Source: Silene latifolia
Lineage: Eukaryota > Streptophyta > Magnoliopsida > Caryophyllales > Caryophyllaceae
Assembly: GCF_048544455.1 (NCBI RefSeq)
Contig: NC_133536.1
Location: 195,551,325 to 195,615,324 of the forward strand
Reading direction: 5' to 3'
Length of the DNA stretch: 64,000 bases
Shown: positions 1-12,589 of the stretch, in pieces
Position numbering within the stretch: the stretch's first letter is position 1
How the letters are laid out: each line of letters opens with the position of its first letter
The notes under the pieces: generated by a model
What the model saw: only the letters and a program-made list of their open reading frames with translations
Told to the model about the DNA's origin: nothing
The model's database searches: none
Program-made: the position numbers and the translations under genes

Positions 1-131
1 TGGATCAGTGGCCCAGCCTGGGCCATGGCCTGTTCTTTCTCCATAATGTAGGAGCCGGCCAGTTGAGTCCACTTCGCCAGCCTCTTGTATATTCTTGTAC
101 CCTCTGCCACAAGCTCGGCGGGGGGAACCTT

Positions 132-1817
132 CTAGAGTACGGAGTCAACGGTGACATTCCTATCACCCGCCTTCTCAGGCTGCTTCTCTAATTGCCGCAC
201 AGTAAGAACGGCGGCTGCCGACGGCAGATCTACAAAAAATTCACACAGCGCATCCATGTCAACATTCATTGACACATCAGAGAGTCTGTCGTCGGGAATG
301 CATAATGAACCAGCTAAGTCTGAACCACAGGTTAGGTCCGTACCAGTCTGGACCCTCTTAGAGGGAGGACCGGGTGAATCATTCTTTTCCCCGACAACGG
401 TAGAAGCTGGCAGTGGCTCTTTTCTCTTCTTCGGAGGAGGATGGCCCTTCGCAACGGTCACCACCTCCTCGGAGACATCGATGACCTCTACATGCTCCTT
501 CTGGGCCGTTGGGGTTGAAGAGGGAGTTGGGATTGACGCCGTCGCCAACCTGGACGCTGCCTTTGGTTTTCTCTTCGGCACGCCTCCGAGAACCCGTGCT
601 TGAGCCGCCGCCGGATCCAGTGCCTTCAGCTGCTTATCCATAAGTTCGTTGGGAGCCAGTCTACGATCACGCGCGTCAGCCTGAGGGTGCCGCTCAATGA
701 CGTTCCCGTCCTTATCAAGCCCTAACCTCTTCAAGGTCCTCTCTGACAGATCCTGGCCAAACCGGTCTGCAAGAAACCAGACAAGAGTTAAATAAAAGAA
801 GTAAAACAAAGCTCTAAAAACAGGAGCGTAACAGGCAAAGATGGGCCTCACACCGACCCTACTCACCCTGGTTGAGGGCCGGTATGAGGCCGACGCGGCA
901 AAGCAGCTCATCCTGAAGAATAATCTGAGTCGGGGGCACCCATCCCTTCTCAGCATCAAACAGCTGCATCGCCCGCTCCTCGTCCGCACCAAGGGGAACC
1001 CTACTGGCATCCATCTTGAGCTTACTCTGGGAGACCAATTTTTCACGCTCCCTCTTACTCTCACACCGTAAGTTGACTTGGTGCTGGAAGGACCGGGGCA
1101 ACGGATAGTCATCCGGCACTTCGACATACACCCACCGCCCCTTCCAGTCCTTGCAGGAAGAAAGCTTATCAACAGAGAGGACGCCCGGCTCCATCTGCAC
1201 GCTGTACCACCCCACCTTACCGGGGGTCGATGCCCGAAGATGATGAAGCCGGCGGAATAAGTTAACTGTAGGTACCTCCCCCTTGAAAAGACAGAGCCAC
1301 ACGAAGCCAACTATCGTCCTAATGGCCAACGTATGCAGTTGAGCCACGGCGACGTTCATAGCTTTGATGATGGCCGTGACGTATTTATTCAAAGGAAACC
1401 GGAGCCCATACTCCAGATGCCTGATATATACGCCAATATGACCCGGAGGAGGGCAACAGACCGCCTGACCCTCCCAGGGATAACAATTTTGTACCCCTCA
1501 CCGAAGTAGAAATGACCCTCGAAAAGAGTTCCACCGAACAATCGCGAATTTATTGGTCCGAGCACGGTCGGACCGATCATGCACGCCTCGCCGTGATCCA
1601 GGATATGCGGCCTCTCTTCACAAGAAGGAATCCTTTCCTCACAGTCATCATCAACATCATCATCCTCCCAACCCTCCAAAGCTTTTGGATCGACTTCAGG
1701 AGACGGAGACCTAGGGCCCCCAAACCTTACCGGGATGGCGTTTAGTATCTCCTCCTCATCAAGACGCGACGGGAACCCCGCACAAAGCTTACTAGGTCCG
1801 GCACCAGCAGAAGACAT
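132..1817 (-). mobile_element. Antisense extra ORF of a Tat-lineage (Retand/Ogre-like) LTR element
   Basis: Minus-strand coding blocks (about 1817-1389, 1392-859 and 850-132) resemble the plant 'putative gypsy-type transposon' protein family. The recognisable core near 1130-1290 includes VPTVNLFRRLHHLR and WKGRWVYVEVPDDYPLP; the C-terminal part is charged and low in complexity. The plus-strand LTR that follows at 2485-3076 has the opposite polarity, so this ORF is antisense to gag-pol. Tat-lineage elements such as Retand and Grande are known for such an extra antisense gene between pol and the 3' LTR. At least one candidate intron lies near 770-870. The protein's function is unknown. The copy looks old with a few breaks; its 5' half lies outside the window. 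Confidence 0.65.
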
Positions 1818-1993
1818 GTTTACAACAAAACTTACGAGTTAAAAAGAGAAAATTTATTTGTTTACCTTGAAGAAAAATGCCGCGCCGGAGTAATGATTCT
1901 GAAAGCTAGAGAGAAGTTTCATCAAAGAGGGATAGAAAGAAGAAAATTTTTGAGAAAATGAAATTGGTGCCCAATTTCAGGGATTAACTGCCC

Positions 1994-2001
1994 TATTTAT
2001 A
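1994..2001 (-). promoter_or_regulatory. TATA box for the antisense ORF
   Basis: TATAAATA on the minus strand, inside CCCTATAAATAGGG, lies about 177 nt upstream of the antisense ATG at 1817. It is followed by a pyrimidine-rich leader. The placement fits a dedicated promoter for the antisense gene, separate from the LTR promoter. Confidence 0.5.
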
Positions 2002-2484
2002 GGGGAAGGCCCATAAAGAAGGACCAATCGGGGCACGACCCGTGAAACGCCACCAATCAAAGAAAGCAGACACGTGTCAGACATGCAACCACGGAATGTC
2101 AATTGTTGCAACAGTTGAACGTCAATCAATGCAACAGTGACCAAGCATCTTCAACACGCCCCTTCATATCTCTCTGCCTGTTCATCTTCCTCAACAAATT
2201 CCTAAGTATCCGTTTCTCCGCCGGCCACATGATCAACCAAGCCGAAAAGCACCGCCAGGGGGCAATCGAAACAACCGGCACTCTCCACCCTGGTCTCGGC
2301 CCGGCGTCATTGCCTTTTTCCACATCGGATGTCCATTACACATCCATGTGGAGGGGGGATATGGTACGGCCTAAGCGAGCCATGCCGGGAAGAAGAAGCG
2401 GGCGAGAAATTTTCACTTGCGCAGAATATACGCTCAACATACATCGGAGCCCATACCACGGCATAGACTACGGCTGGGGCAAAT

Positions 2485-3076
2485 TGATGGGGCATATTCT
2501 GCACCCGTGACGACTCCAAACATATTGAGCAAGGTCAAAGATATCCACAGCAAGTCAACGGCTTAGACAGCCTAACCGACGCAGCCTGTCGGCCTGTCTC
2601 TTGGGTCCCGGCTGGGGCAACTGGCCAGCCGAGGCACACATCTACGAACTCATATCCAAGACCCCTCGGCGGCGAGTCAACAAGGCCCGCCGGCCTGCCA
2701 TGGGTCCCTCGGCCGCGGGGTAGATCAGTCTTTCCACCTGCTAGCCACTTGGCCACTTGGCCACTACGTGACAAAAGGTGAAAGTCTATAAATACTCCTC
2801 AACTCTCATTGAGGAGGAGATCCACAATTTAACCTAAGAATCACTATTCATCTGGTAATATCTTCCTTATCTCTCTACACAATACATACTTCGCCAAGTA
2901 ACAACAACTTCTCTCTAAGTTTACTGACTTGAGCGTCGGAGTGAGTTCGCTCGGTCCAAAGCCGAGCCCTCAGTTTGTTCATCGTTTCAGGAGACCGCAA
3001 GGGGGATTCAACCAAAGACGTCATTCTACAAGCACGGGTGGTAACAAATAACTGCTCTGGAATTACACCCGGAACA
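2485..3076 (+). repeat. 3' LTR of the Tat-lineage element
   Basis: The block starts TGATGGGGCATATTC after a G-rich stretch and ends ACACCCGGAACA. It contains a plus-strand TATAAATA near 2786, then a leader with the phrase TGACTTGAGCGTCGGAG, which is typical of gypsy R/U5 regions. The length is about 590 bp. The 5' LTR lies outside the window, so neither identity nor TSD can be checked. The start is less certain than the end. Confidence 0.55.
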
Positions 3077-3829
3077 ATAATAATATAAAAGTAGAGTGTG
3101 GGGGTGGATAGGATATCTGTTGTCGACATACGATTGGTCCGTGTTAAGATAAGATTCTCAAATAAAATGTGACGGTCTAATGTTAGACGGGATTTAAGAC
3201 GGGAATTATTACTATTACAGTCATTATTATTATCCGGCCAAAAATACGTATACATATATTATTATATAAATCGTGCCTTAAAAATATAATTTAATCGTAC
3301 GTATTTTTATAAAAATGAGCTTTTATATAATACGTTTATAAAAATCATTTTTGACATAAAATTAATTAAATAAAACAATTCAAAAATATATAACATAATA
3401 ATTAAACGGTTTAATAAATTTTAACTGTCAGAAAGGGAAATTCGCGGGTGTTACACTATTCTCGATTAATAATTTTAATACCTTTCTTCAGATTACAAAA
3501 TTATCAACCCACTCGTAAAACTAACTCTAGTTGTAACTCAATTGAGTACTGTTAAATACTCGGTTTTGTCTATCTTACGTTAATAAGAAATGGCTTGATT
3601 GTTCTTCTAGTGTTCACAATATGAAGGAGTAAGAAACAATATTTAAGCGCTATTATCTTATGACGATACTTATAAATAATGCAATATAAGATAGCACACG
3701 ACTTTTCAAGAACAATTTGGACTTGTAAAAAGAGTAATAAACTTAAATACGTTTGCAAAGGATGTTTTGTTTGAATATTGGAAAATGGTGTAAATGAATT
3801 ATTATGTATAGTATATATAGTAGAGAGGA
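3077..3829. other. AT-rich intergenic stretch, no gene seen
   Basis: AT-rich sequence with short ORFs only on either strand and no recognisable domain. It flanks the 3' LTR and leads into the tandem repeat beginning near 3830. Confidence 0.5.
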
Positions 3830-4480
3830 GATCTAGGTTTTCATCTAAGAAACCCTAGATGCCGTGTGAATTGTTGTACAAGGAAGAAATTAGGTTATAT
3901 TTTATTTAATCATTTACAACTCATAAAATCTTGGAAGATAAGAAAGAATAAAATAAAAATAATATAAGGAGATAACAAATCTCTAATCAAATATTATTTT
4001 GATTTACCATGATTCTTATCCAAGAAAGAAAAAAAATTTAATCCATTTATTTATTCTAATAATATCTTAGTAAAAGATATGGAATAAATATAAGGAGATA
4101 AAATATTTTTAACAAATATTTTGTCTAAGATCTTTACCTAAGCCCTAGATATGGTGAAGATCTCGTGTAGATTAAGGAAGGAATAAGATTTATCTTTTTG
4201 CTATTCTAATCCAACAATATCTTAGATAAAAGATATAAAATAAATATAAAGAGATAAAATATCCCTAACAAATATTTATTTAAGATCTTTACCATAAAAC
4301 CCTAGATTCCATATAGATCACGTGTGAAGTATATAGTAAGTAAGAGATCCAATCTTATTATTTAACCTGGCAATATCTTAGTATAAGATATGGAATAAAT
4401 CTATATAACCATAAAGATATAAAATATCTCTAATAATCTTACTTAGATTTACCATAATCTTTACTTGCACAAGGAGTATC
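3830..4480. repeat. Degenerate tandem repeat, unit about 155 bp
   Basis: The phrase AATATCTTAG followed by an AGATAT...ATAAA(T)ATAA block recurs at 4061, 4216 and 4372 (spacing 155 and 156). Each unit also carries ACAAATATT, a TAAGATCTTTACC-like block and CCCTAGAT. A shorter, more diverged copy precedes at about 3920. No coding potential is seen. Confidence 0.6.
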
Positions 4481-4786
4481 ACACGATTAGGAGACGACTC
4501 ATACGCCTAAAACATCCAACGTGAAATCCTAGTAAGATATTAGTTTAAATAAATTAGGGTCTAGATATGAGTAAGTAGAAAATCCTAGTCAGCCACCAAG
4601 CAACAATCCATAAGTTGTCACATAAGTCGACCAAAATAAAAGGTAATTATCTATTCATAACCCAATTTTAGTACAAACTTCAATGTACTATAAAATAGGT
4701 TTTTCATTTAAAGAATATAAAGATAAGATTTGAAAAAATATTTTCAAAACAATTTAAAAGTCAAGTTGTGCGTTTGAATACTGCAG

Positions 4787-4821
4787 CTCAATGTTATAGC
4801 TAAAACACCTATAACATTGAG
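4787..4821. repeat. 13-bp perfect inverted repeat (hairpin)
   Basis: CTCAATGTTATAG (4787-4799) and its exact reverse complement CTATAACATTGAG (4809-4821) are separated by 9 nt. Related GTTATAGCT/CTATAAC pairs recur near 4845 and 5157, so the block may be part of a small local repeat family. Confidence 0.6.
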
Positions 4822-5329
4822 TCTGGTAGGTAATTTTATAACCATAACAGCTATAACTTTACTTACCAAAATCATTTCTTTAAATACCATCATAAGACGA
4901 TGACCTACGCTATCTAATCTTCTTGGAGATCTTCAATGTAGGATTCATCTCTTCAATTTGATTATGAGCTTCACTTGATTAATGCTTGAGAATATAATCT
5001 TCAAACTTGATCGTTGACTTTGCTACTTGATCATGAAATCTTTTTTAATATGAACTTGATCAACGAGTAGCTTTACTTGGGAAGTTGAGCTTGTTTATTT
5101 GAATTCACTTGGATCTTGTTCTTTGTAATTTGTCATGAGCTCAAATGAATCTTGAAGTTATAGCTAAAATAACTATAACTTTACTTCGCAAATCGTCTTG
5201 CCAAAGTGTAAACATGTTTAACCTAACACAACTAAACAAACGATTACGAGAAACAAGTATATATATAATTAAGCACACTTGTCATTATCAAAACATAAGC
5301 ATATGACCATATGGTCCAATAGTAGGCTC
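4822..5329. other. AT-rich stretch without recognisable gene
   Basis: Contains repeated CTTGAT/CTTCAA-rich phrases and a second GTTATAGCTAAAATAACTATAAC foldback near 5157. No ORF of note. It may be the untranslated end of the gypsy fragment that follows. Confidence 0.35.
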
Positions 5330-6930
5330 GTATCCTAACCCCAGTGGTATCTTCTATGAATAGTCTTCTTTGAACGGTGGGAAGGTATTGTTCCGGATAG
5401 GGTTTAGTGGCATTCCTGAGAAGTATCCCTAGGATTTGAGTATGTGGTTTACCACTAGGTTAGAATAGGGGTTGAAGTATAGAGGCGCCAATTCACTTTC
5501 CACAAGGTTGATGATTTGAAATCCACCTAACTCGTGCACTAGATCCGATATGACCTGATTGTTGGACATTTTTTCGATGACTCCTTTAATAGGTGATGAA
5601 GTGATCGTCACTATTTGACCATCAAGAAGTATTTTGCTCTTTTGATGAAGCGTGAATCCATGGCCTTCCTAGAAGTATGTTAAAAGATGACTTGAAGTCT
5701 ACTATTTGGAAGTTGACCTTTCTTTCGATTGGTTCAGTGGCTATAGTAAAGAGTGATGAGACCTATCACTTTGCGTCGCGTCCCATCGTATGCACGAACA
5801 CCTTGATTATTTGGAGTCCATTCTAACTCTTTTATGCCTAGCTTGTAAGCTGTTTTCAGTGGTATGACGTTGACTACGGAACCATTATCCACTAGTGTCA
5901 TGGGTACATTCTTTTTTAGGCATGTGACCATAGTGTACAAGGCTAGATTATGAGTGACACCAAAAGGTGGAAAATCTTCATCTGAGAAAGTAACTGGGTT
6001 ACTTAGTTTGATTGAGTACTGGAGGACTAGGTTGACCATATCGGCTGGAGTAGACTCGTGTGCTACGTTGAGGTTATTCAATGCTTGTAGCAAAGCTTGG
6101 CGATGTGGAAATGAACTAGCAACTAGTTGCCAAACGGAAAGATCAGCCTTTGTCTTCTGTAGTTGCTTCATTAAGTGGTCAGTGACTGAATCTTCATTAT
6201 TTTCTATTGGAGATACGACATTTCCATTTGTAGCTAAATTATTTGTTTGCACTGGAGTGACATTTTGGTATGGACGACCAGATCGAGTTAGGTGATCTAT
6301 ATCAAGATCCTCCAATGTTTTGACCAAAGGATGTTCCTTGAGGTAAACATCTTTGTCATCATCGGCCCAAATGCCATTGAGAGTCTTGAGTTTTTTGAGG
6401 CCTAGGATTTTGTATTTCTAGATGGATGATCTGTTGAACCAAATCGTCAACTGCCGCGATGACTTCTTGCATTGTAGATTCGTAGGATAGGTTGATGGCC
6501 ATTTGCGTGGCTCTTGGTGTTGATATTTTTGACTTTCGCAAAGATGACACGACATCTTCTAGTTCAACAACCTGTCTACTCACACTTCTTTCCCATGCGA
6601 CAAAATCGGCGATAGTTGGTGCGATAGTAGAGTAGGCTTCTCCATGGTCGACCATATTGACATCATCTTCGACTGGAGAGATAAGGTGTGAATGATCCAA
6701 GGTATATTCCTCATCTGAGATCATTAGATTTTTAAGAGGATTCTTTGTACTCGGCCGAGTAAGCCCTACTCGACCGAGTAACCGAAGGTCAAAAACCTCT
6801 CGTATTATACGAGATTTTTTAATCCCTACAAAAAAGTCCAAGACCACACTGCCATCCCGTTTTTGGACCCACATTATCCGCATTACCAGTTTATGCACGA
6901 GCGGTTTTGCTTGGAAACTTGGGAATGGGA
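5330..6930 (-). mobile_element. Ty3/gypsy gag-protease fragment (Tat/Athila-like)
   Basis: Minus-strand ORFs at 6359-6898, 5734-6327 and 5429-5611 form a decayed gag-pol piece. The middle block has the linker DHLTRSGRPYQ typical of plant gypsy polyproteins and a retropepsin-like segment (VPMTLVDNGSVVNVIP) followed by YDGTRRKVIG. The element is a broken fossil; neither LTRs nor RT are seen next to it. The region near 6749-6785 carries ACTCGGCCGAGT and ACTCGACCGAGT palindromes, shared with the gypsy-like sequence at 28137-28207. Confidence 0.65.
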
Positions 6931-8090
6931 AGCTCCAAAATTTGTCATCGGATAACTGGGTAAATGGTGAACCCCCAAAAATCCGACCTAGCTACGTTAC
7001 CCAGCCTATCTACCTGAATGATATTTTGTTTGACGATGGTAAATGGAATTTGATTGCTATCTACAAGTTTTTTGATGCATCCACAACCAAACTGATATTG
7101 CAAATGGAACACCCACATTTGCCCTTGGATGACTTCACATACTGGAAGTACACTGAGGATGGAAAATATTCACTTCGGCCGGGCTACGACTTTCTTCATC
7201 GAAAAGTTCATCATTCTATTGACCCCTCTCACCATGACTTTCTGTGGCGCATCTTATGGAAGTAGAATTTCTCACCCACTCTCTCTGTTTTTTCCAGGAA
7301 AATTGGACACGACATCCTTTCGACACAGACGAACTTGTCAAGACGTGGTATTCAAACTCATTGTCCTTGTGTATTATGTTCGGACGCCAACGAATATCTA
7401 GATCACTTGTTCCAATCTGTTTGTATTGTCATCCAACATATTTGGACAGCAAGCCACTAGGGATTAATGTTGAGGCTAACCTCTCTGTTCCTTTCGGAAA
7501 ATGGGTTGCGGATATGATCAAGTTACTGATAAAGCCGAAATGTCAACCTAATTTTCAAGTCCTCTATTTCTTATGTCTTTTCAAGGCAATTTAGATCTTC
7601 CACAATAGCATTCTTTTCAAGAATACGCATCTTAACCCGTCGCAGGTCTTCTATATTCTTCATAGTGTGATGGACACTTTGTCAGCTCCTATTTTCCATC
7701 ATACTAATAGAAAGAATTTGACCCAAGCAACGGACGCATCACATGCTGAAATTAAAAGCCCTTCCACGATCTTTTGTGATATGACGGACTGCAAAATAAA
7801 GCACAAAAGAATTTTTGAAACATAGTGGTTGAACAATCTTTCGGATGCCTCACCCAAGACCTACATCCGCGTTGGTTCGTTCTTCATGGCCTCTGCGTCC
7901 ATCCTCCTTTTGGCAATGCAAGATGCGCAAGCTCGAGCATTTCAAGCGGTCGGGTTTATTACACCCTCCAAAAAATTATCATCTGTTATGGTGCCCTCCG
8001 CGCCAGCATCAATTACGGCTTAACCATATCATTAATGAAACAACCGTAGCCCTAGTGGTCCTGCCCACTTCGAATTCTGACTAAACCGGA
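6931..8090 (+). mobile_element. LINE (L1-type) 3'-end fragment
   Basis: The ORF at 6942-7265 has the plant LINE arrangement before the zinc-binding region of the reverse transcriptase: a D..YWK.TEDGKYSLRPGYDFL block. Diverged continuations occur in other frames: a zf-RVT-like Cys/His stretch (LFQSCLYCHPTYLD) at about 7400-7460 and an RNase H-like region near 7830-8025. Several frame changes are needed to follow it, for example between the ORF ending at 7265 and the next blocks, so it is a dead copy. No clear poly-A tail or target duplication was found. Confidence 0.55.
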
Positions 8091-8907
8091 TCGGATGGTC
8101 TACACTCAACACTAAAAATAAAATAAAATTAATGGTATTGGGTTTATTGTAATTGGGCTTATCTTACATATACTCGGTATATAACAATTTGTACGCTTCA
8201 CATTAACGCATCTCAATTTGTACTCTTCACATCAATGCCTCTCACATCGACGCATCCAATCTCGCATTAGGGTTCATCTCTTCGTTTCTTAGGTAAATCT
8301 TTATTTACTTTTTCTATGTTTATCATCAACAATTAACCATGATTTATGTCTTGATTATCATCTGATTAATTTGCATGTTCTTCATCTAATTGATATTCAA
8401 CCATCAGTACAAAAAACCCTAAATTTCTTCCATTATTTTCCCCCTTTTATTCAAGAACCTTTAATTGTTAATCATAGTTCTATCTAATCGAAAACAATTT
8501 TGTTCGGCTTAACCTACTACTAATTCTTCTGCCAGTTTCTCAACGTAATCTCAAAATTTTGAGACATTTTAACGTTTGAATTCTTGATAATTTTACGTTA
8601 CAGATGATCATTTTTGTTGAACGCATGATGTAATTGATGTTAGGATGGTGTTTGATTAATCCAGAAATTGGGGAATTGTGTTGTAGTTTTCTGAAATTGG
8701 GATCCCATTGTTAAAATTAGTGTGTAACATAGTTTGTTGTATTAGTTATTGTTGTTGTATTTGTTGAATGTGCGGTGTAATTGGTGATATTTGATATTTG
8801 ATTAGTCGATATTGTGAAATTATGATGTGGATTGCTAGAATGGAGGTCACATTGTTAAATTATTTTATATTAGTTCAATACAATTTTTTTCCCCGATGTT
8901 TTACTGT
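8091..8907. other. Gene-5'-end-like sequence without a gene
   Basis: TTGGGCTT near 8153, TATATAAC near 8179, CATTAGGGTTCATC near 8264 and a donor-like CTTAG|GTAAATC near 8290 resemble a plant promoter plus 5' UTR exon. An acceptor-like TTACAG lies before ATG at 8604, but the ORF that follows has only 9 codons. This may be a gene fragment carried by a transposon or a dead gene; no product can be named. Confidence 0.3.
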
Positions 8908-9200
8908 AGATACCCAGTATCTGTACCTTCCAAAAACCACTCGATGATGATCGGGCTATAGCGTGTTTTTGATATGCGTGCGTGGATTGGCTATACATGA
9001 GTCGGTTTAATACATTAGTCGGATATGAAAAATGATTTCAAAAGTTTTCTAAAAAGTTTTCTAACTTCATTTGCATTAAAACAACACTATTTAGAGTTAA
9101 AACCGTCTTCGGACCCAAAACCGACTCAGAAACCCGTAACTCGAGTCAACCTGAGTCAACCCGAGTCTCGAATGTCAAAAATAATACCATGAATTTACTA
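8908..9200 (+). repeat. Gypsy (Tat/Athila-like) LTR fragment
   Basis: The phrase TGTAGATACCCAGTATCTG, followed by GATGATCGGG and a run of CCGAGTC/CCGACTC words, resembles the 5' part of LTRs of this lineage. The far end is not identifiable and no internal region is attached. Confidence 0.4.
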
Positions 9201-10943
9201 AACTTTTGTTACGGTTTATTAGTATTTTGTCACGAATATTGTTAACTTTGTTAGTGTTTTGCAACGATAATTGTTTCCTATTTGTTTCTTTTTTTATTAT
9301 GCTCCCTCCTTCTTGGACATTTTTCTATCTTTTATTGTTATTTCATTAAAAACAATTTATCTATGTAATTAATTCAACCTAAAAGAATATTTTCAAAATA
9401 GAAATTTTTATATTTTTATTTGCGGACTATAATTCAAGGTAAATTGAATGATTATCATTCTTCCATTACAGTGCCTTATTTGTTTAATATATTTTCTCTC
9501 TCTTTATAGTACAATTTTCTTTTAAATATCCTTTCAATACAATTTTTTATACTATACGATAATTTGACTTTAAAAAACTTCTTTTTATTACACAATGTTA
9601 TTTTTACAATTGCATGCGTCAAACGTGGGTACATACTCCAAAAAACTATTTGACGTATCATATGAAATGTATCTAATTTAATTAAATTGGGAAGTTTATA
9701 ACAAAAGTGGGAGTTGAATATATAAAAAAATTAAAATTAGGGTGATGCAATTTTTATTTTCATTTGACTTTTCTAACAATTAACGTCATAATTTAATGTT
9801 GAGTTTGGATATTGATTTTGATTTTTTTTATATCAACAATTAAAACGCCAAAGTTAATTGTTTAATTTGCTATTATTAATTTGCATTTAACATTTACAAA
9901 AATTCATGAGTTTCTCATAGCGTAAAATTAGAATGATGTGATTTTTTTTTTTATCTTATTCTAACGATAAACATATAAATTTAAAATTTAGTATCTATCG
10001 TAATTTTTTATTGTTGTTTAATTTATTTTAAAATTAAATAGGTCAATGTTTAATATTTATTAAGTTATTTATTTGAATTCAATGTTTACAAATTCATTTT
10101 TCTTTTCAAAATAAGAAATGATGATGTGACTTGATAAATTGCTCTTAAATAGTTGAATGAAGAAATATGATGTTTTAGATTGTTTTTTATTATATTTATA
10201 AATATGCTACTAAGTTTCTCAGTTGCTTCGGTTCCACTAAGACTTGTTATTTCATTTTTTCGATTGTTATGCTGTATTAGTTTTGACTTTAGTATTGATC
10301 TAGTAGTAGTCCCACCCAGCAGTAAGTCTGGTCAAAGTTGTTGGCTTGTCAATTGCTGCAATGTTACTTGAACTAATTGTTGGCTATGTTTCGTTTTATG
10401 TTTGTATCTTTGTTTGAGCTAGACTTTTGTTTTGAACTCATAGTCACCCCAGCTAGCAATTGCATCTCAGTTGTAAGTCTGGTATGGTAGCCATGCATAA
10501 ATCGTTACTGGTATTATCACTTCATAAAATGTCACTGAACATCTTATTATTTGGTGGCTTTGATGTTTATTAAATTGCTGGAAGTGGGAAACATTGTTGT
10601 ACAAGTTATTCGATGATACGAATCAGTCAGTCATCGCAATTCTGCTCTAAATCATTTACGTCTCCACGTTATAAATTTATATGTATTTTCGAAGTTTCTT
10701 TTGTGATAGCTATTTCCTTATTTACCTGGCCACTCCATCGTCATAGTAAATGTATATTCCGAACAAACTTCTTGTAATGATAGATAGTTTTATATTCCTA
10801 TTCATAAATGTTAGGTTACATGTCTACAACAATTTGGAGCAAATAATGATTCATAGCCCTTTTTTCTTGCCTTTTTCTTTTCGTCCACCAGAGTTTACAA
10901 ATATCGCCCGTGTATTTTACGACATTGCTCTTCTGAAACTAAA
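9201..10943. other. AT-rich intergenic stretch, no gene seen
   Basis: Only ORFs shorter than 75 codons and no domain that can be named. The last such ORF (10750-10971) runs into the SIRE-type LTR beginning at 10944, so its C-terminus is LTR sequence. Confidence 0.5.
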
Positions 10944-12045
10944 TGAAGAGTTTAGGATTCCAAGTAACTAAGAGGGGGAGGAGGTTAATTAGGTACTATT
11001 TTAAAAAAAATCAACTTGATCTTTATTGAATTAAAGCAAGTTGATTAAGGATATGAGGAACAAGTGGATACATCAAATAAATCGAGTAATTAGAAGTGTA
11101 TCACGTTTGTTGAAAAAGATTGCTGAAATGAAAAACACCGGTTGTTCTGACTGTTACTTGTTTGTCTTAACAAATAAGATTAAGGCTATAGACCAAAGCA
11201 ACAGTATTCAAGATCGTTGCTAAAGAAATAAAAACGCAAATGAAATACGAGTAAAATAAATGCAGCGGAATAAAAAGTAACGAGAGATCAACACAATGTT
11301 TTTGAATTGGTTCGGCCAACGCTCTAAGGGCCTAAATCCAATCTTCTTTTTATTGATTATTTAAGTGATCTACTCTGACTATTTAAAACCCTTACAATAA
11401 AAAGGACCAACAACATACTCCGGTTACGACAAGAGTTCAAAGACTACTCCGTCTAAGAACTCGACACTCTACCTTTAAATGTTTACACGATCAAGTTTCC
11501 TCAAACTGGTTTAAGAATGAAGAATTGATAAGGACAACTTATTGATTAAACGATTCTAGGTGAGATAGTATGATACGTTAAAACAACGGTGGTAAAGACT
11601 GTTGCACTTGAAGACTTAGAATATTTTACAAACAAGAAAAATGCTTTTAAGTTCTTTAAAACACTTTGCAAAACTCTTTGCAATTCTCAGAAAAGTCTTG
11701 AGAAATGAATAAGAAGAGTGTTCTTTTTATAGAGGGGTCAACTAGGGTTTCAAGGTCAAGACAATTGATAGAAAACAAATATAATTGACCTTTTCAAGTT
11801 TGCATAAGAAAGAGTATTTTTCCAAAGGTGAAAAGATGAAAAGAAGTTTTGTAACCATCCAAAAGGGCCCTTGTAAATCAGTCAAAACAAAGATGACAAT
11901 CAAAGACAATTTCTAAAAATCAGTTTTGGAAGGAAATAAGTTAAACTTTCCAAAAGTCATGATAAAAGAAATTGTCAATTTGAATAAAGCTCTTTTGAAA
12001 GATGTCTTTCGAATATTCTTTTCTTCATAAAACCCTTTCTTTATA

Positions 12046-12304
12046 CTCCCTCCAATTTTCTATTATCTTCCTTATTTCCTTTTTAGGTAAGTTTGATTTA
12101 TTATTTTATTATTTTCTCTCTCATAAAAATCAACAACTCCAACAACTTTATCCATTCTTTTATTCATTATCCATTCTTTATTATTTTCTCTCTCCTATAA
12201 TCTTTACAATTTACAATATTTACCAATACTTTATTTCTCTTTCTTCCCCTTTCTTATTTTTTGTGTCAAAAAAAAAGGGGAAGATATTAGGAAATTGGAG
12301 GGAG
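12046..12304. mobile_element. Stowaway-type MITE (Tc1/mariner)
   Basis: 259-bp element with terminal inverted repeats of about 26 bp: it starts CTCCCTCCAATTTTC and ends with the near reverse complement GAAATTGGAGGGAG. It is preceded by TA and followed by TG, so the expected TA duplication is diverged by one base. CTCCCTCC is the Stowaway signature. It is non-coding and sits inside the old SIRE-type LTR. Confidence 0.8.
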
Positions 12305-12589
12305 TGTTTGATAAATCAAGGATGAAAACTTCTCATATAAAAGAGAACACTTTGAAAGTAAGATTATTTTGAAATCAAAGACTTCTTATTTATTCAAGTG
12401 ACATGGATTTTGTTGCATGATAAGTAGACCGTTGAACAGCGGTCTTGCTCACTGTTGCATCAATAAACAAACCATTGCTTATGACTGTTGCTTAGTACCA
12501 TAATCTTTCACCCTTACATTAATGACTCTATTAAAACACAAGTCGTGGTTAGACTTCATCAACACTTTGCCTTCAACATTGATTAATTC

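Noticed and set aside
10750-10971. Possible exon encoding PEFTNIARVFYDIALLKLNEEF
   Set aside because: Its C-terminal residues are the reverse end of a SIRE-type LTR that begins at 10944, and no known family is recognised in the rest.
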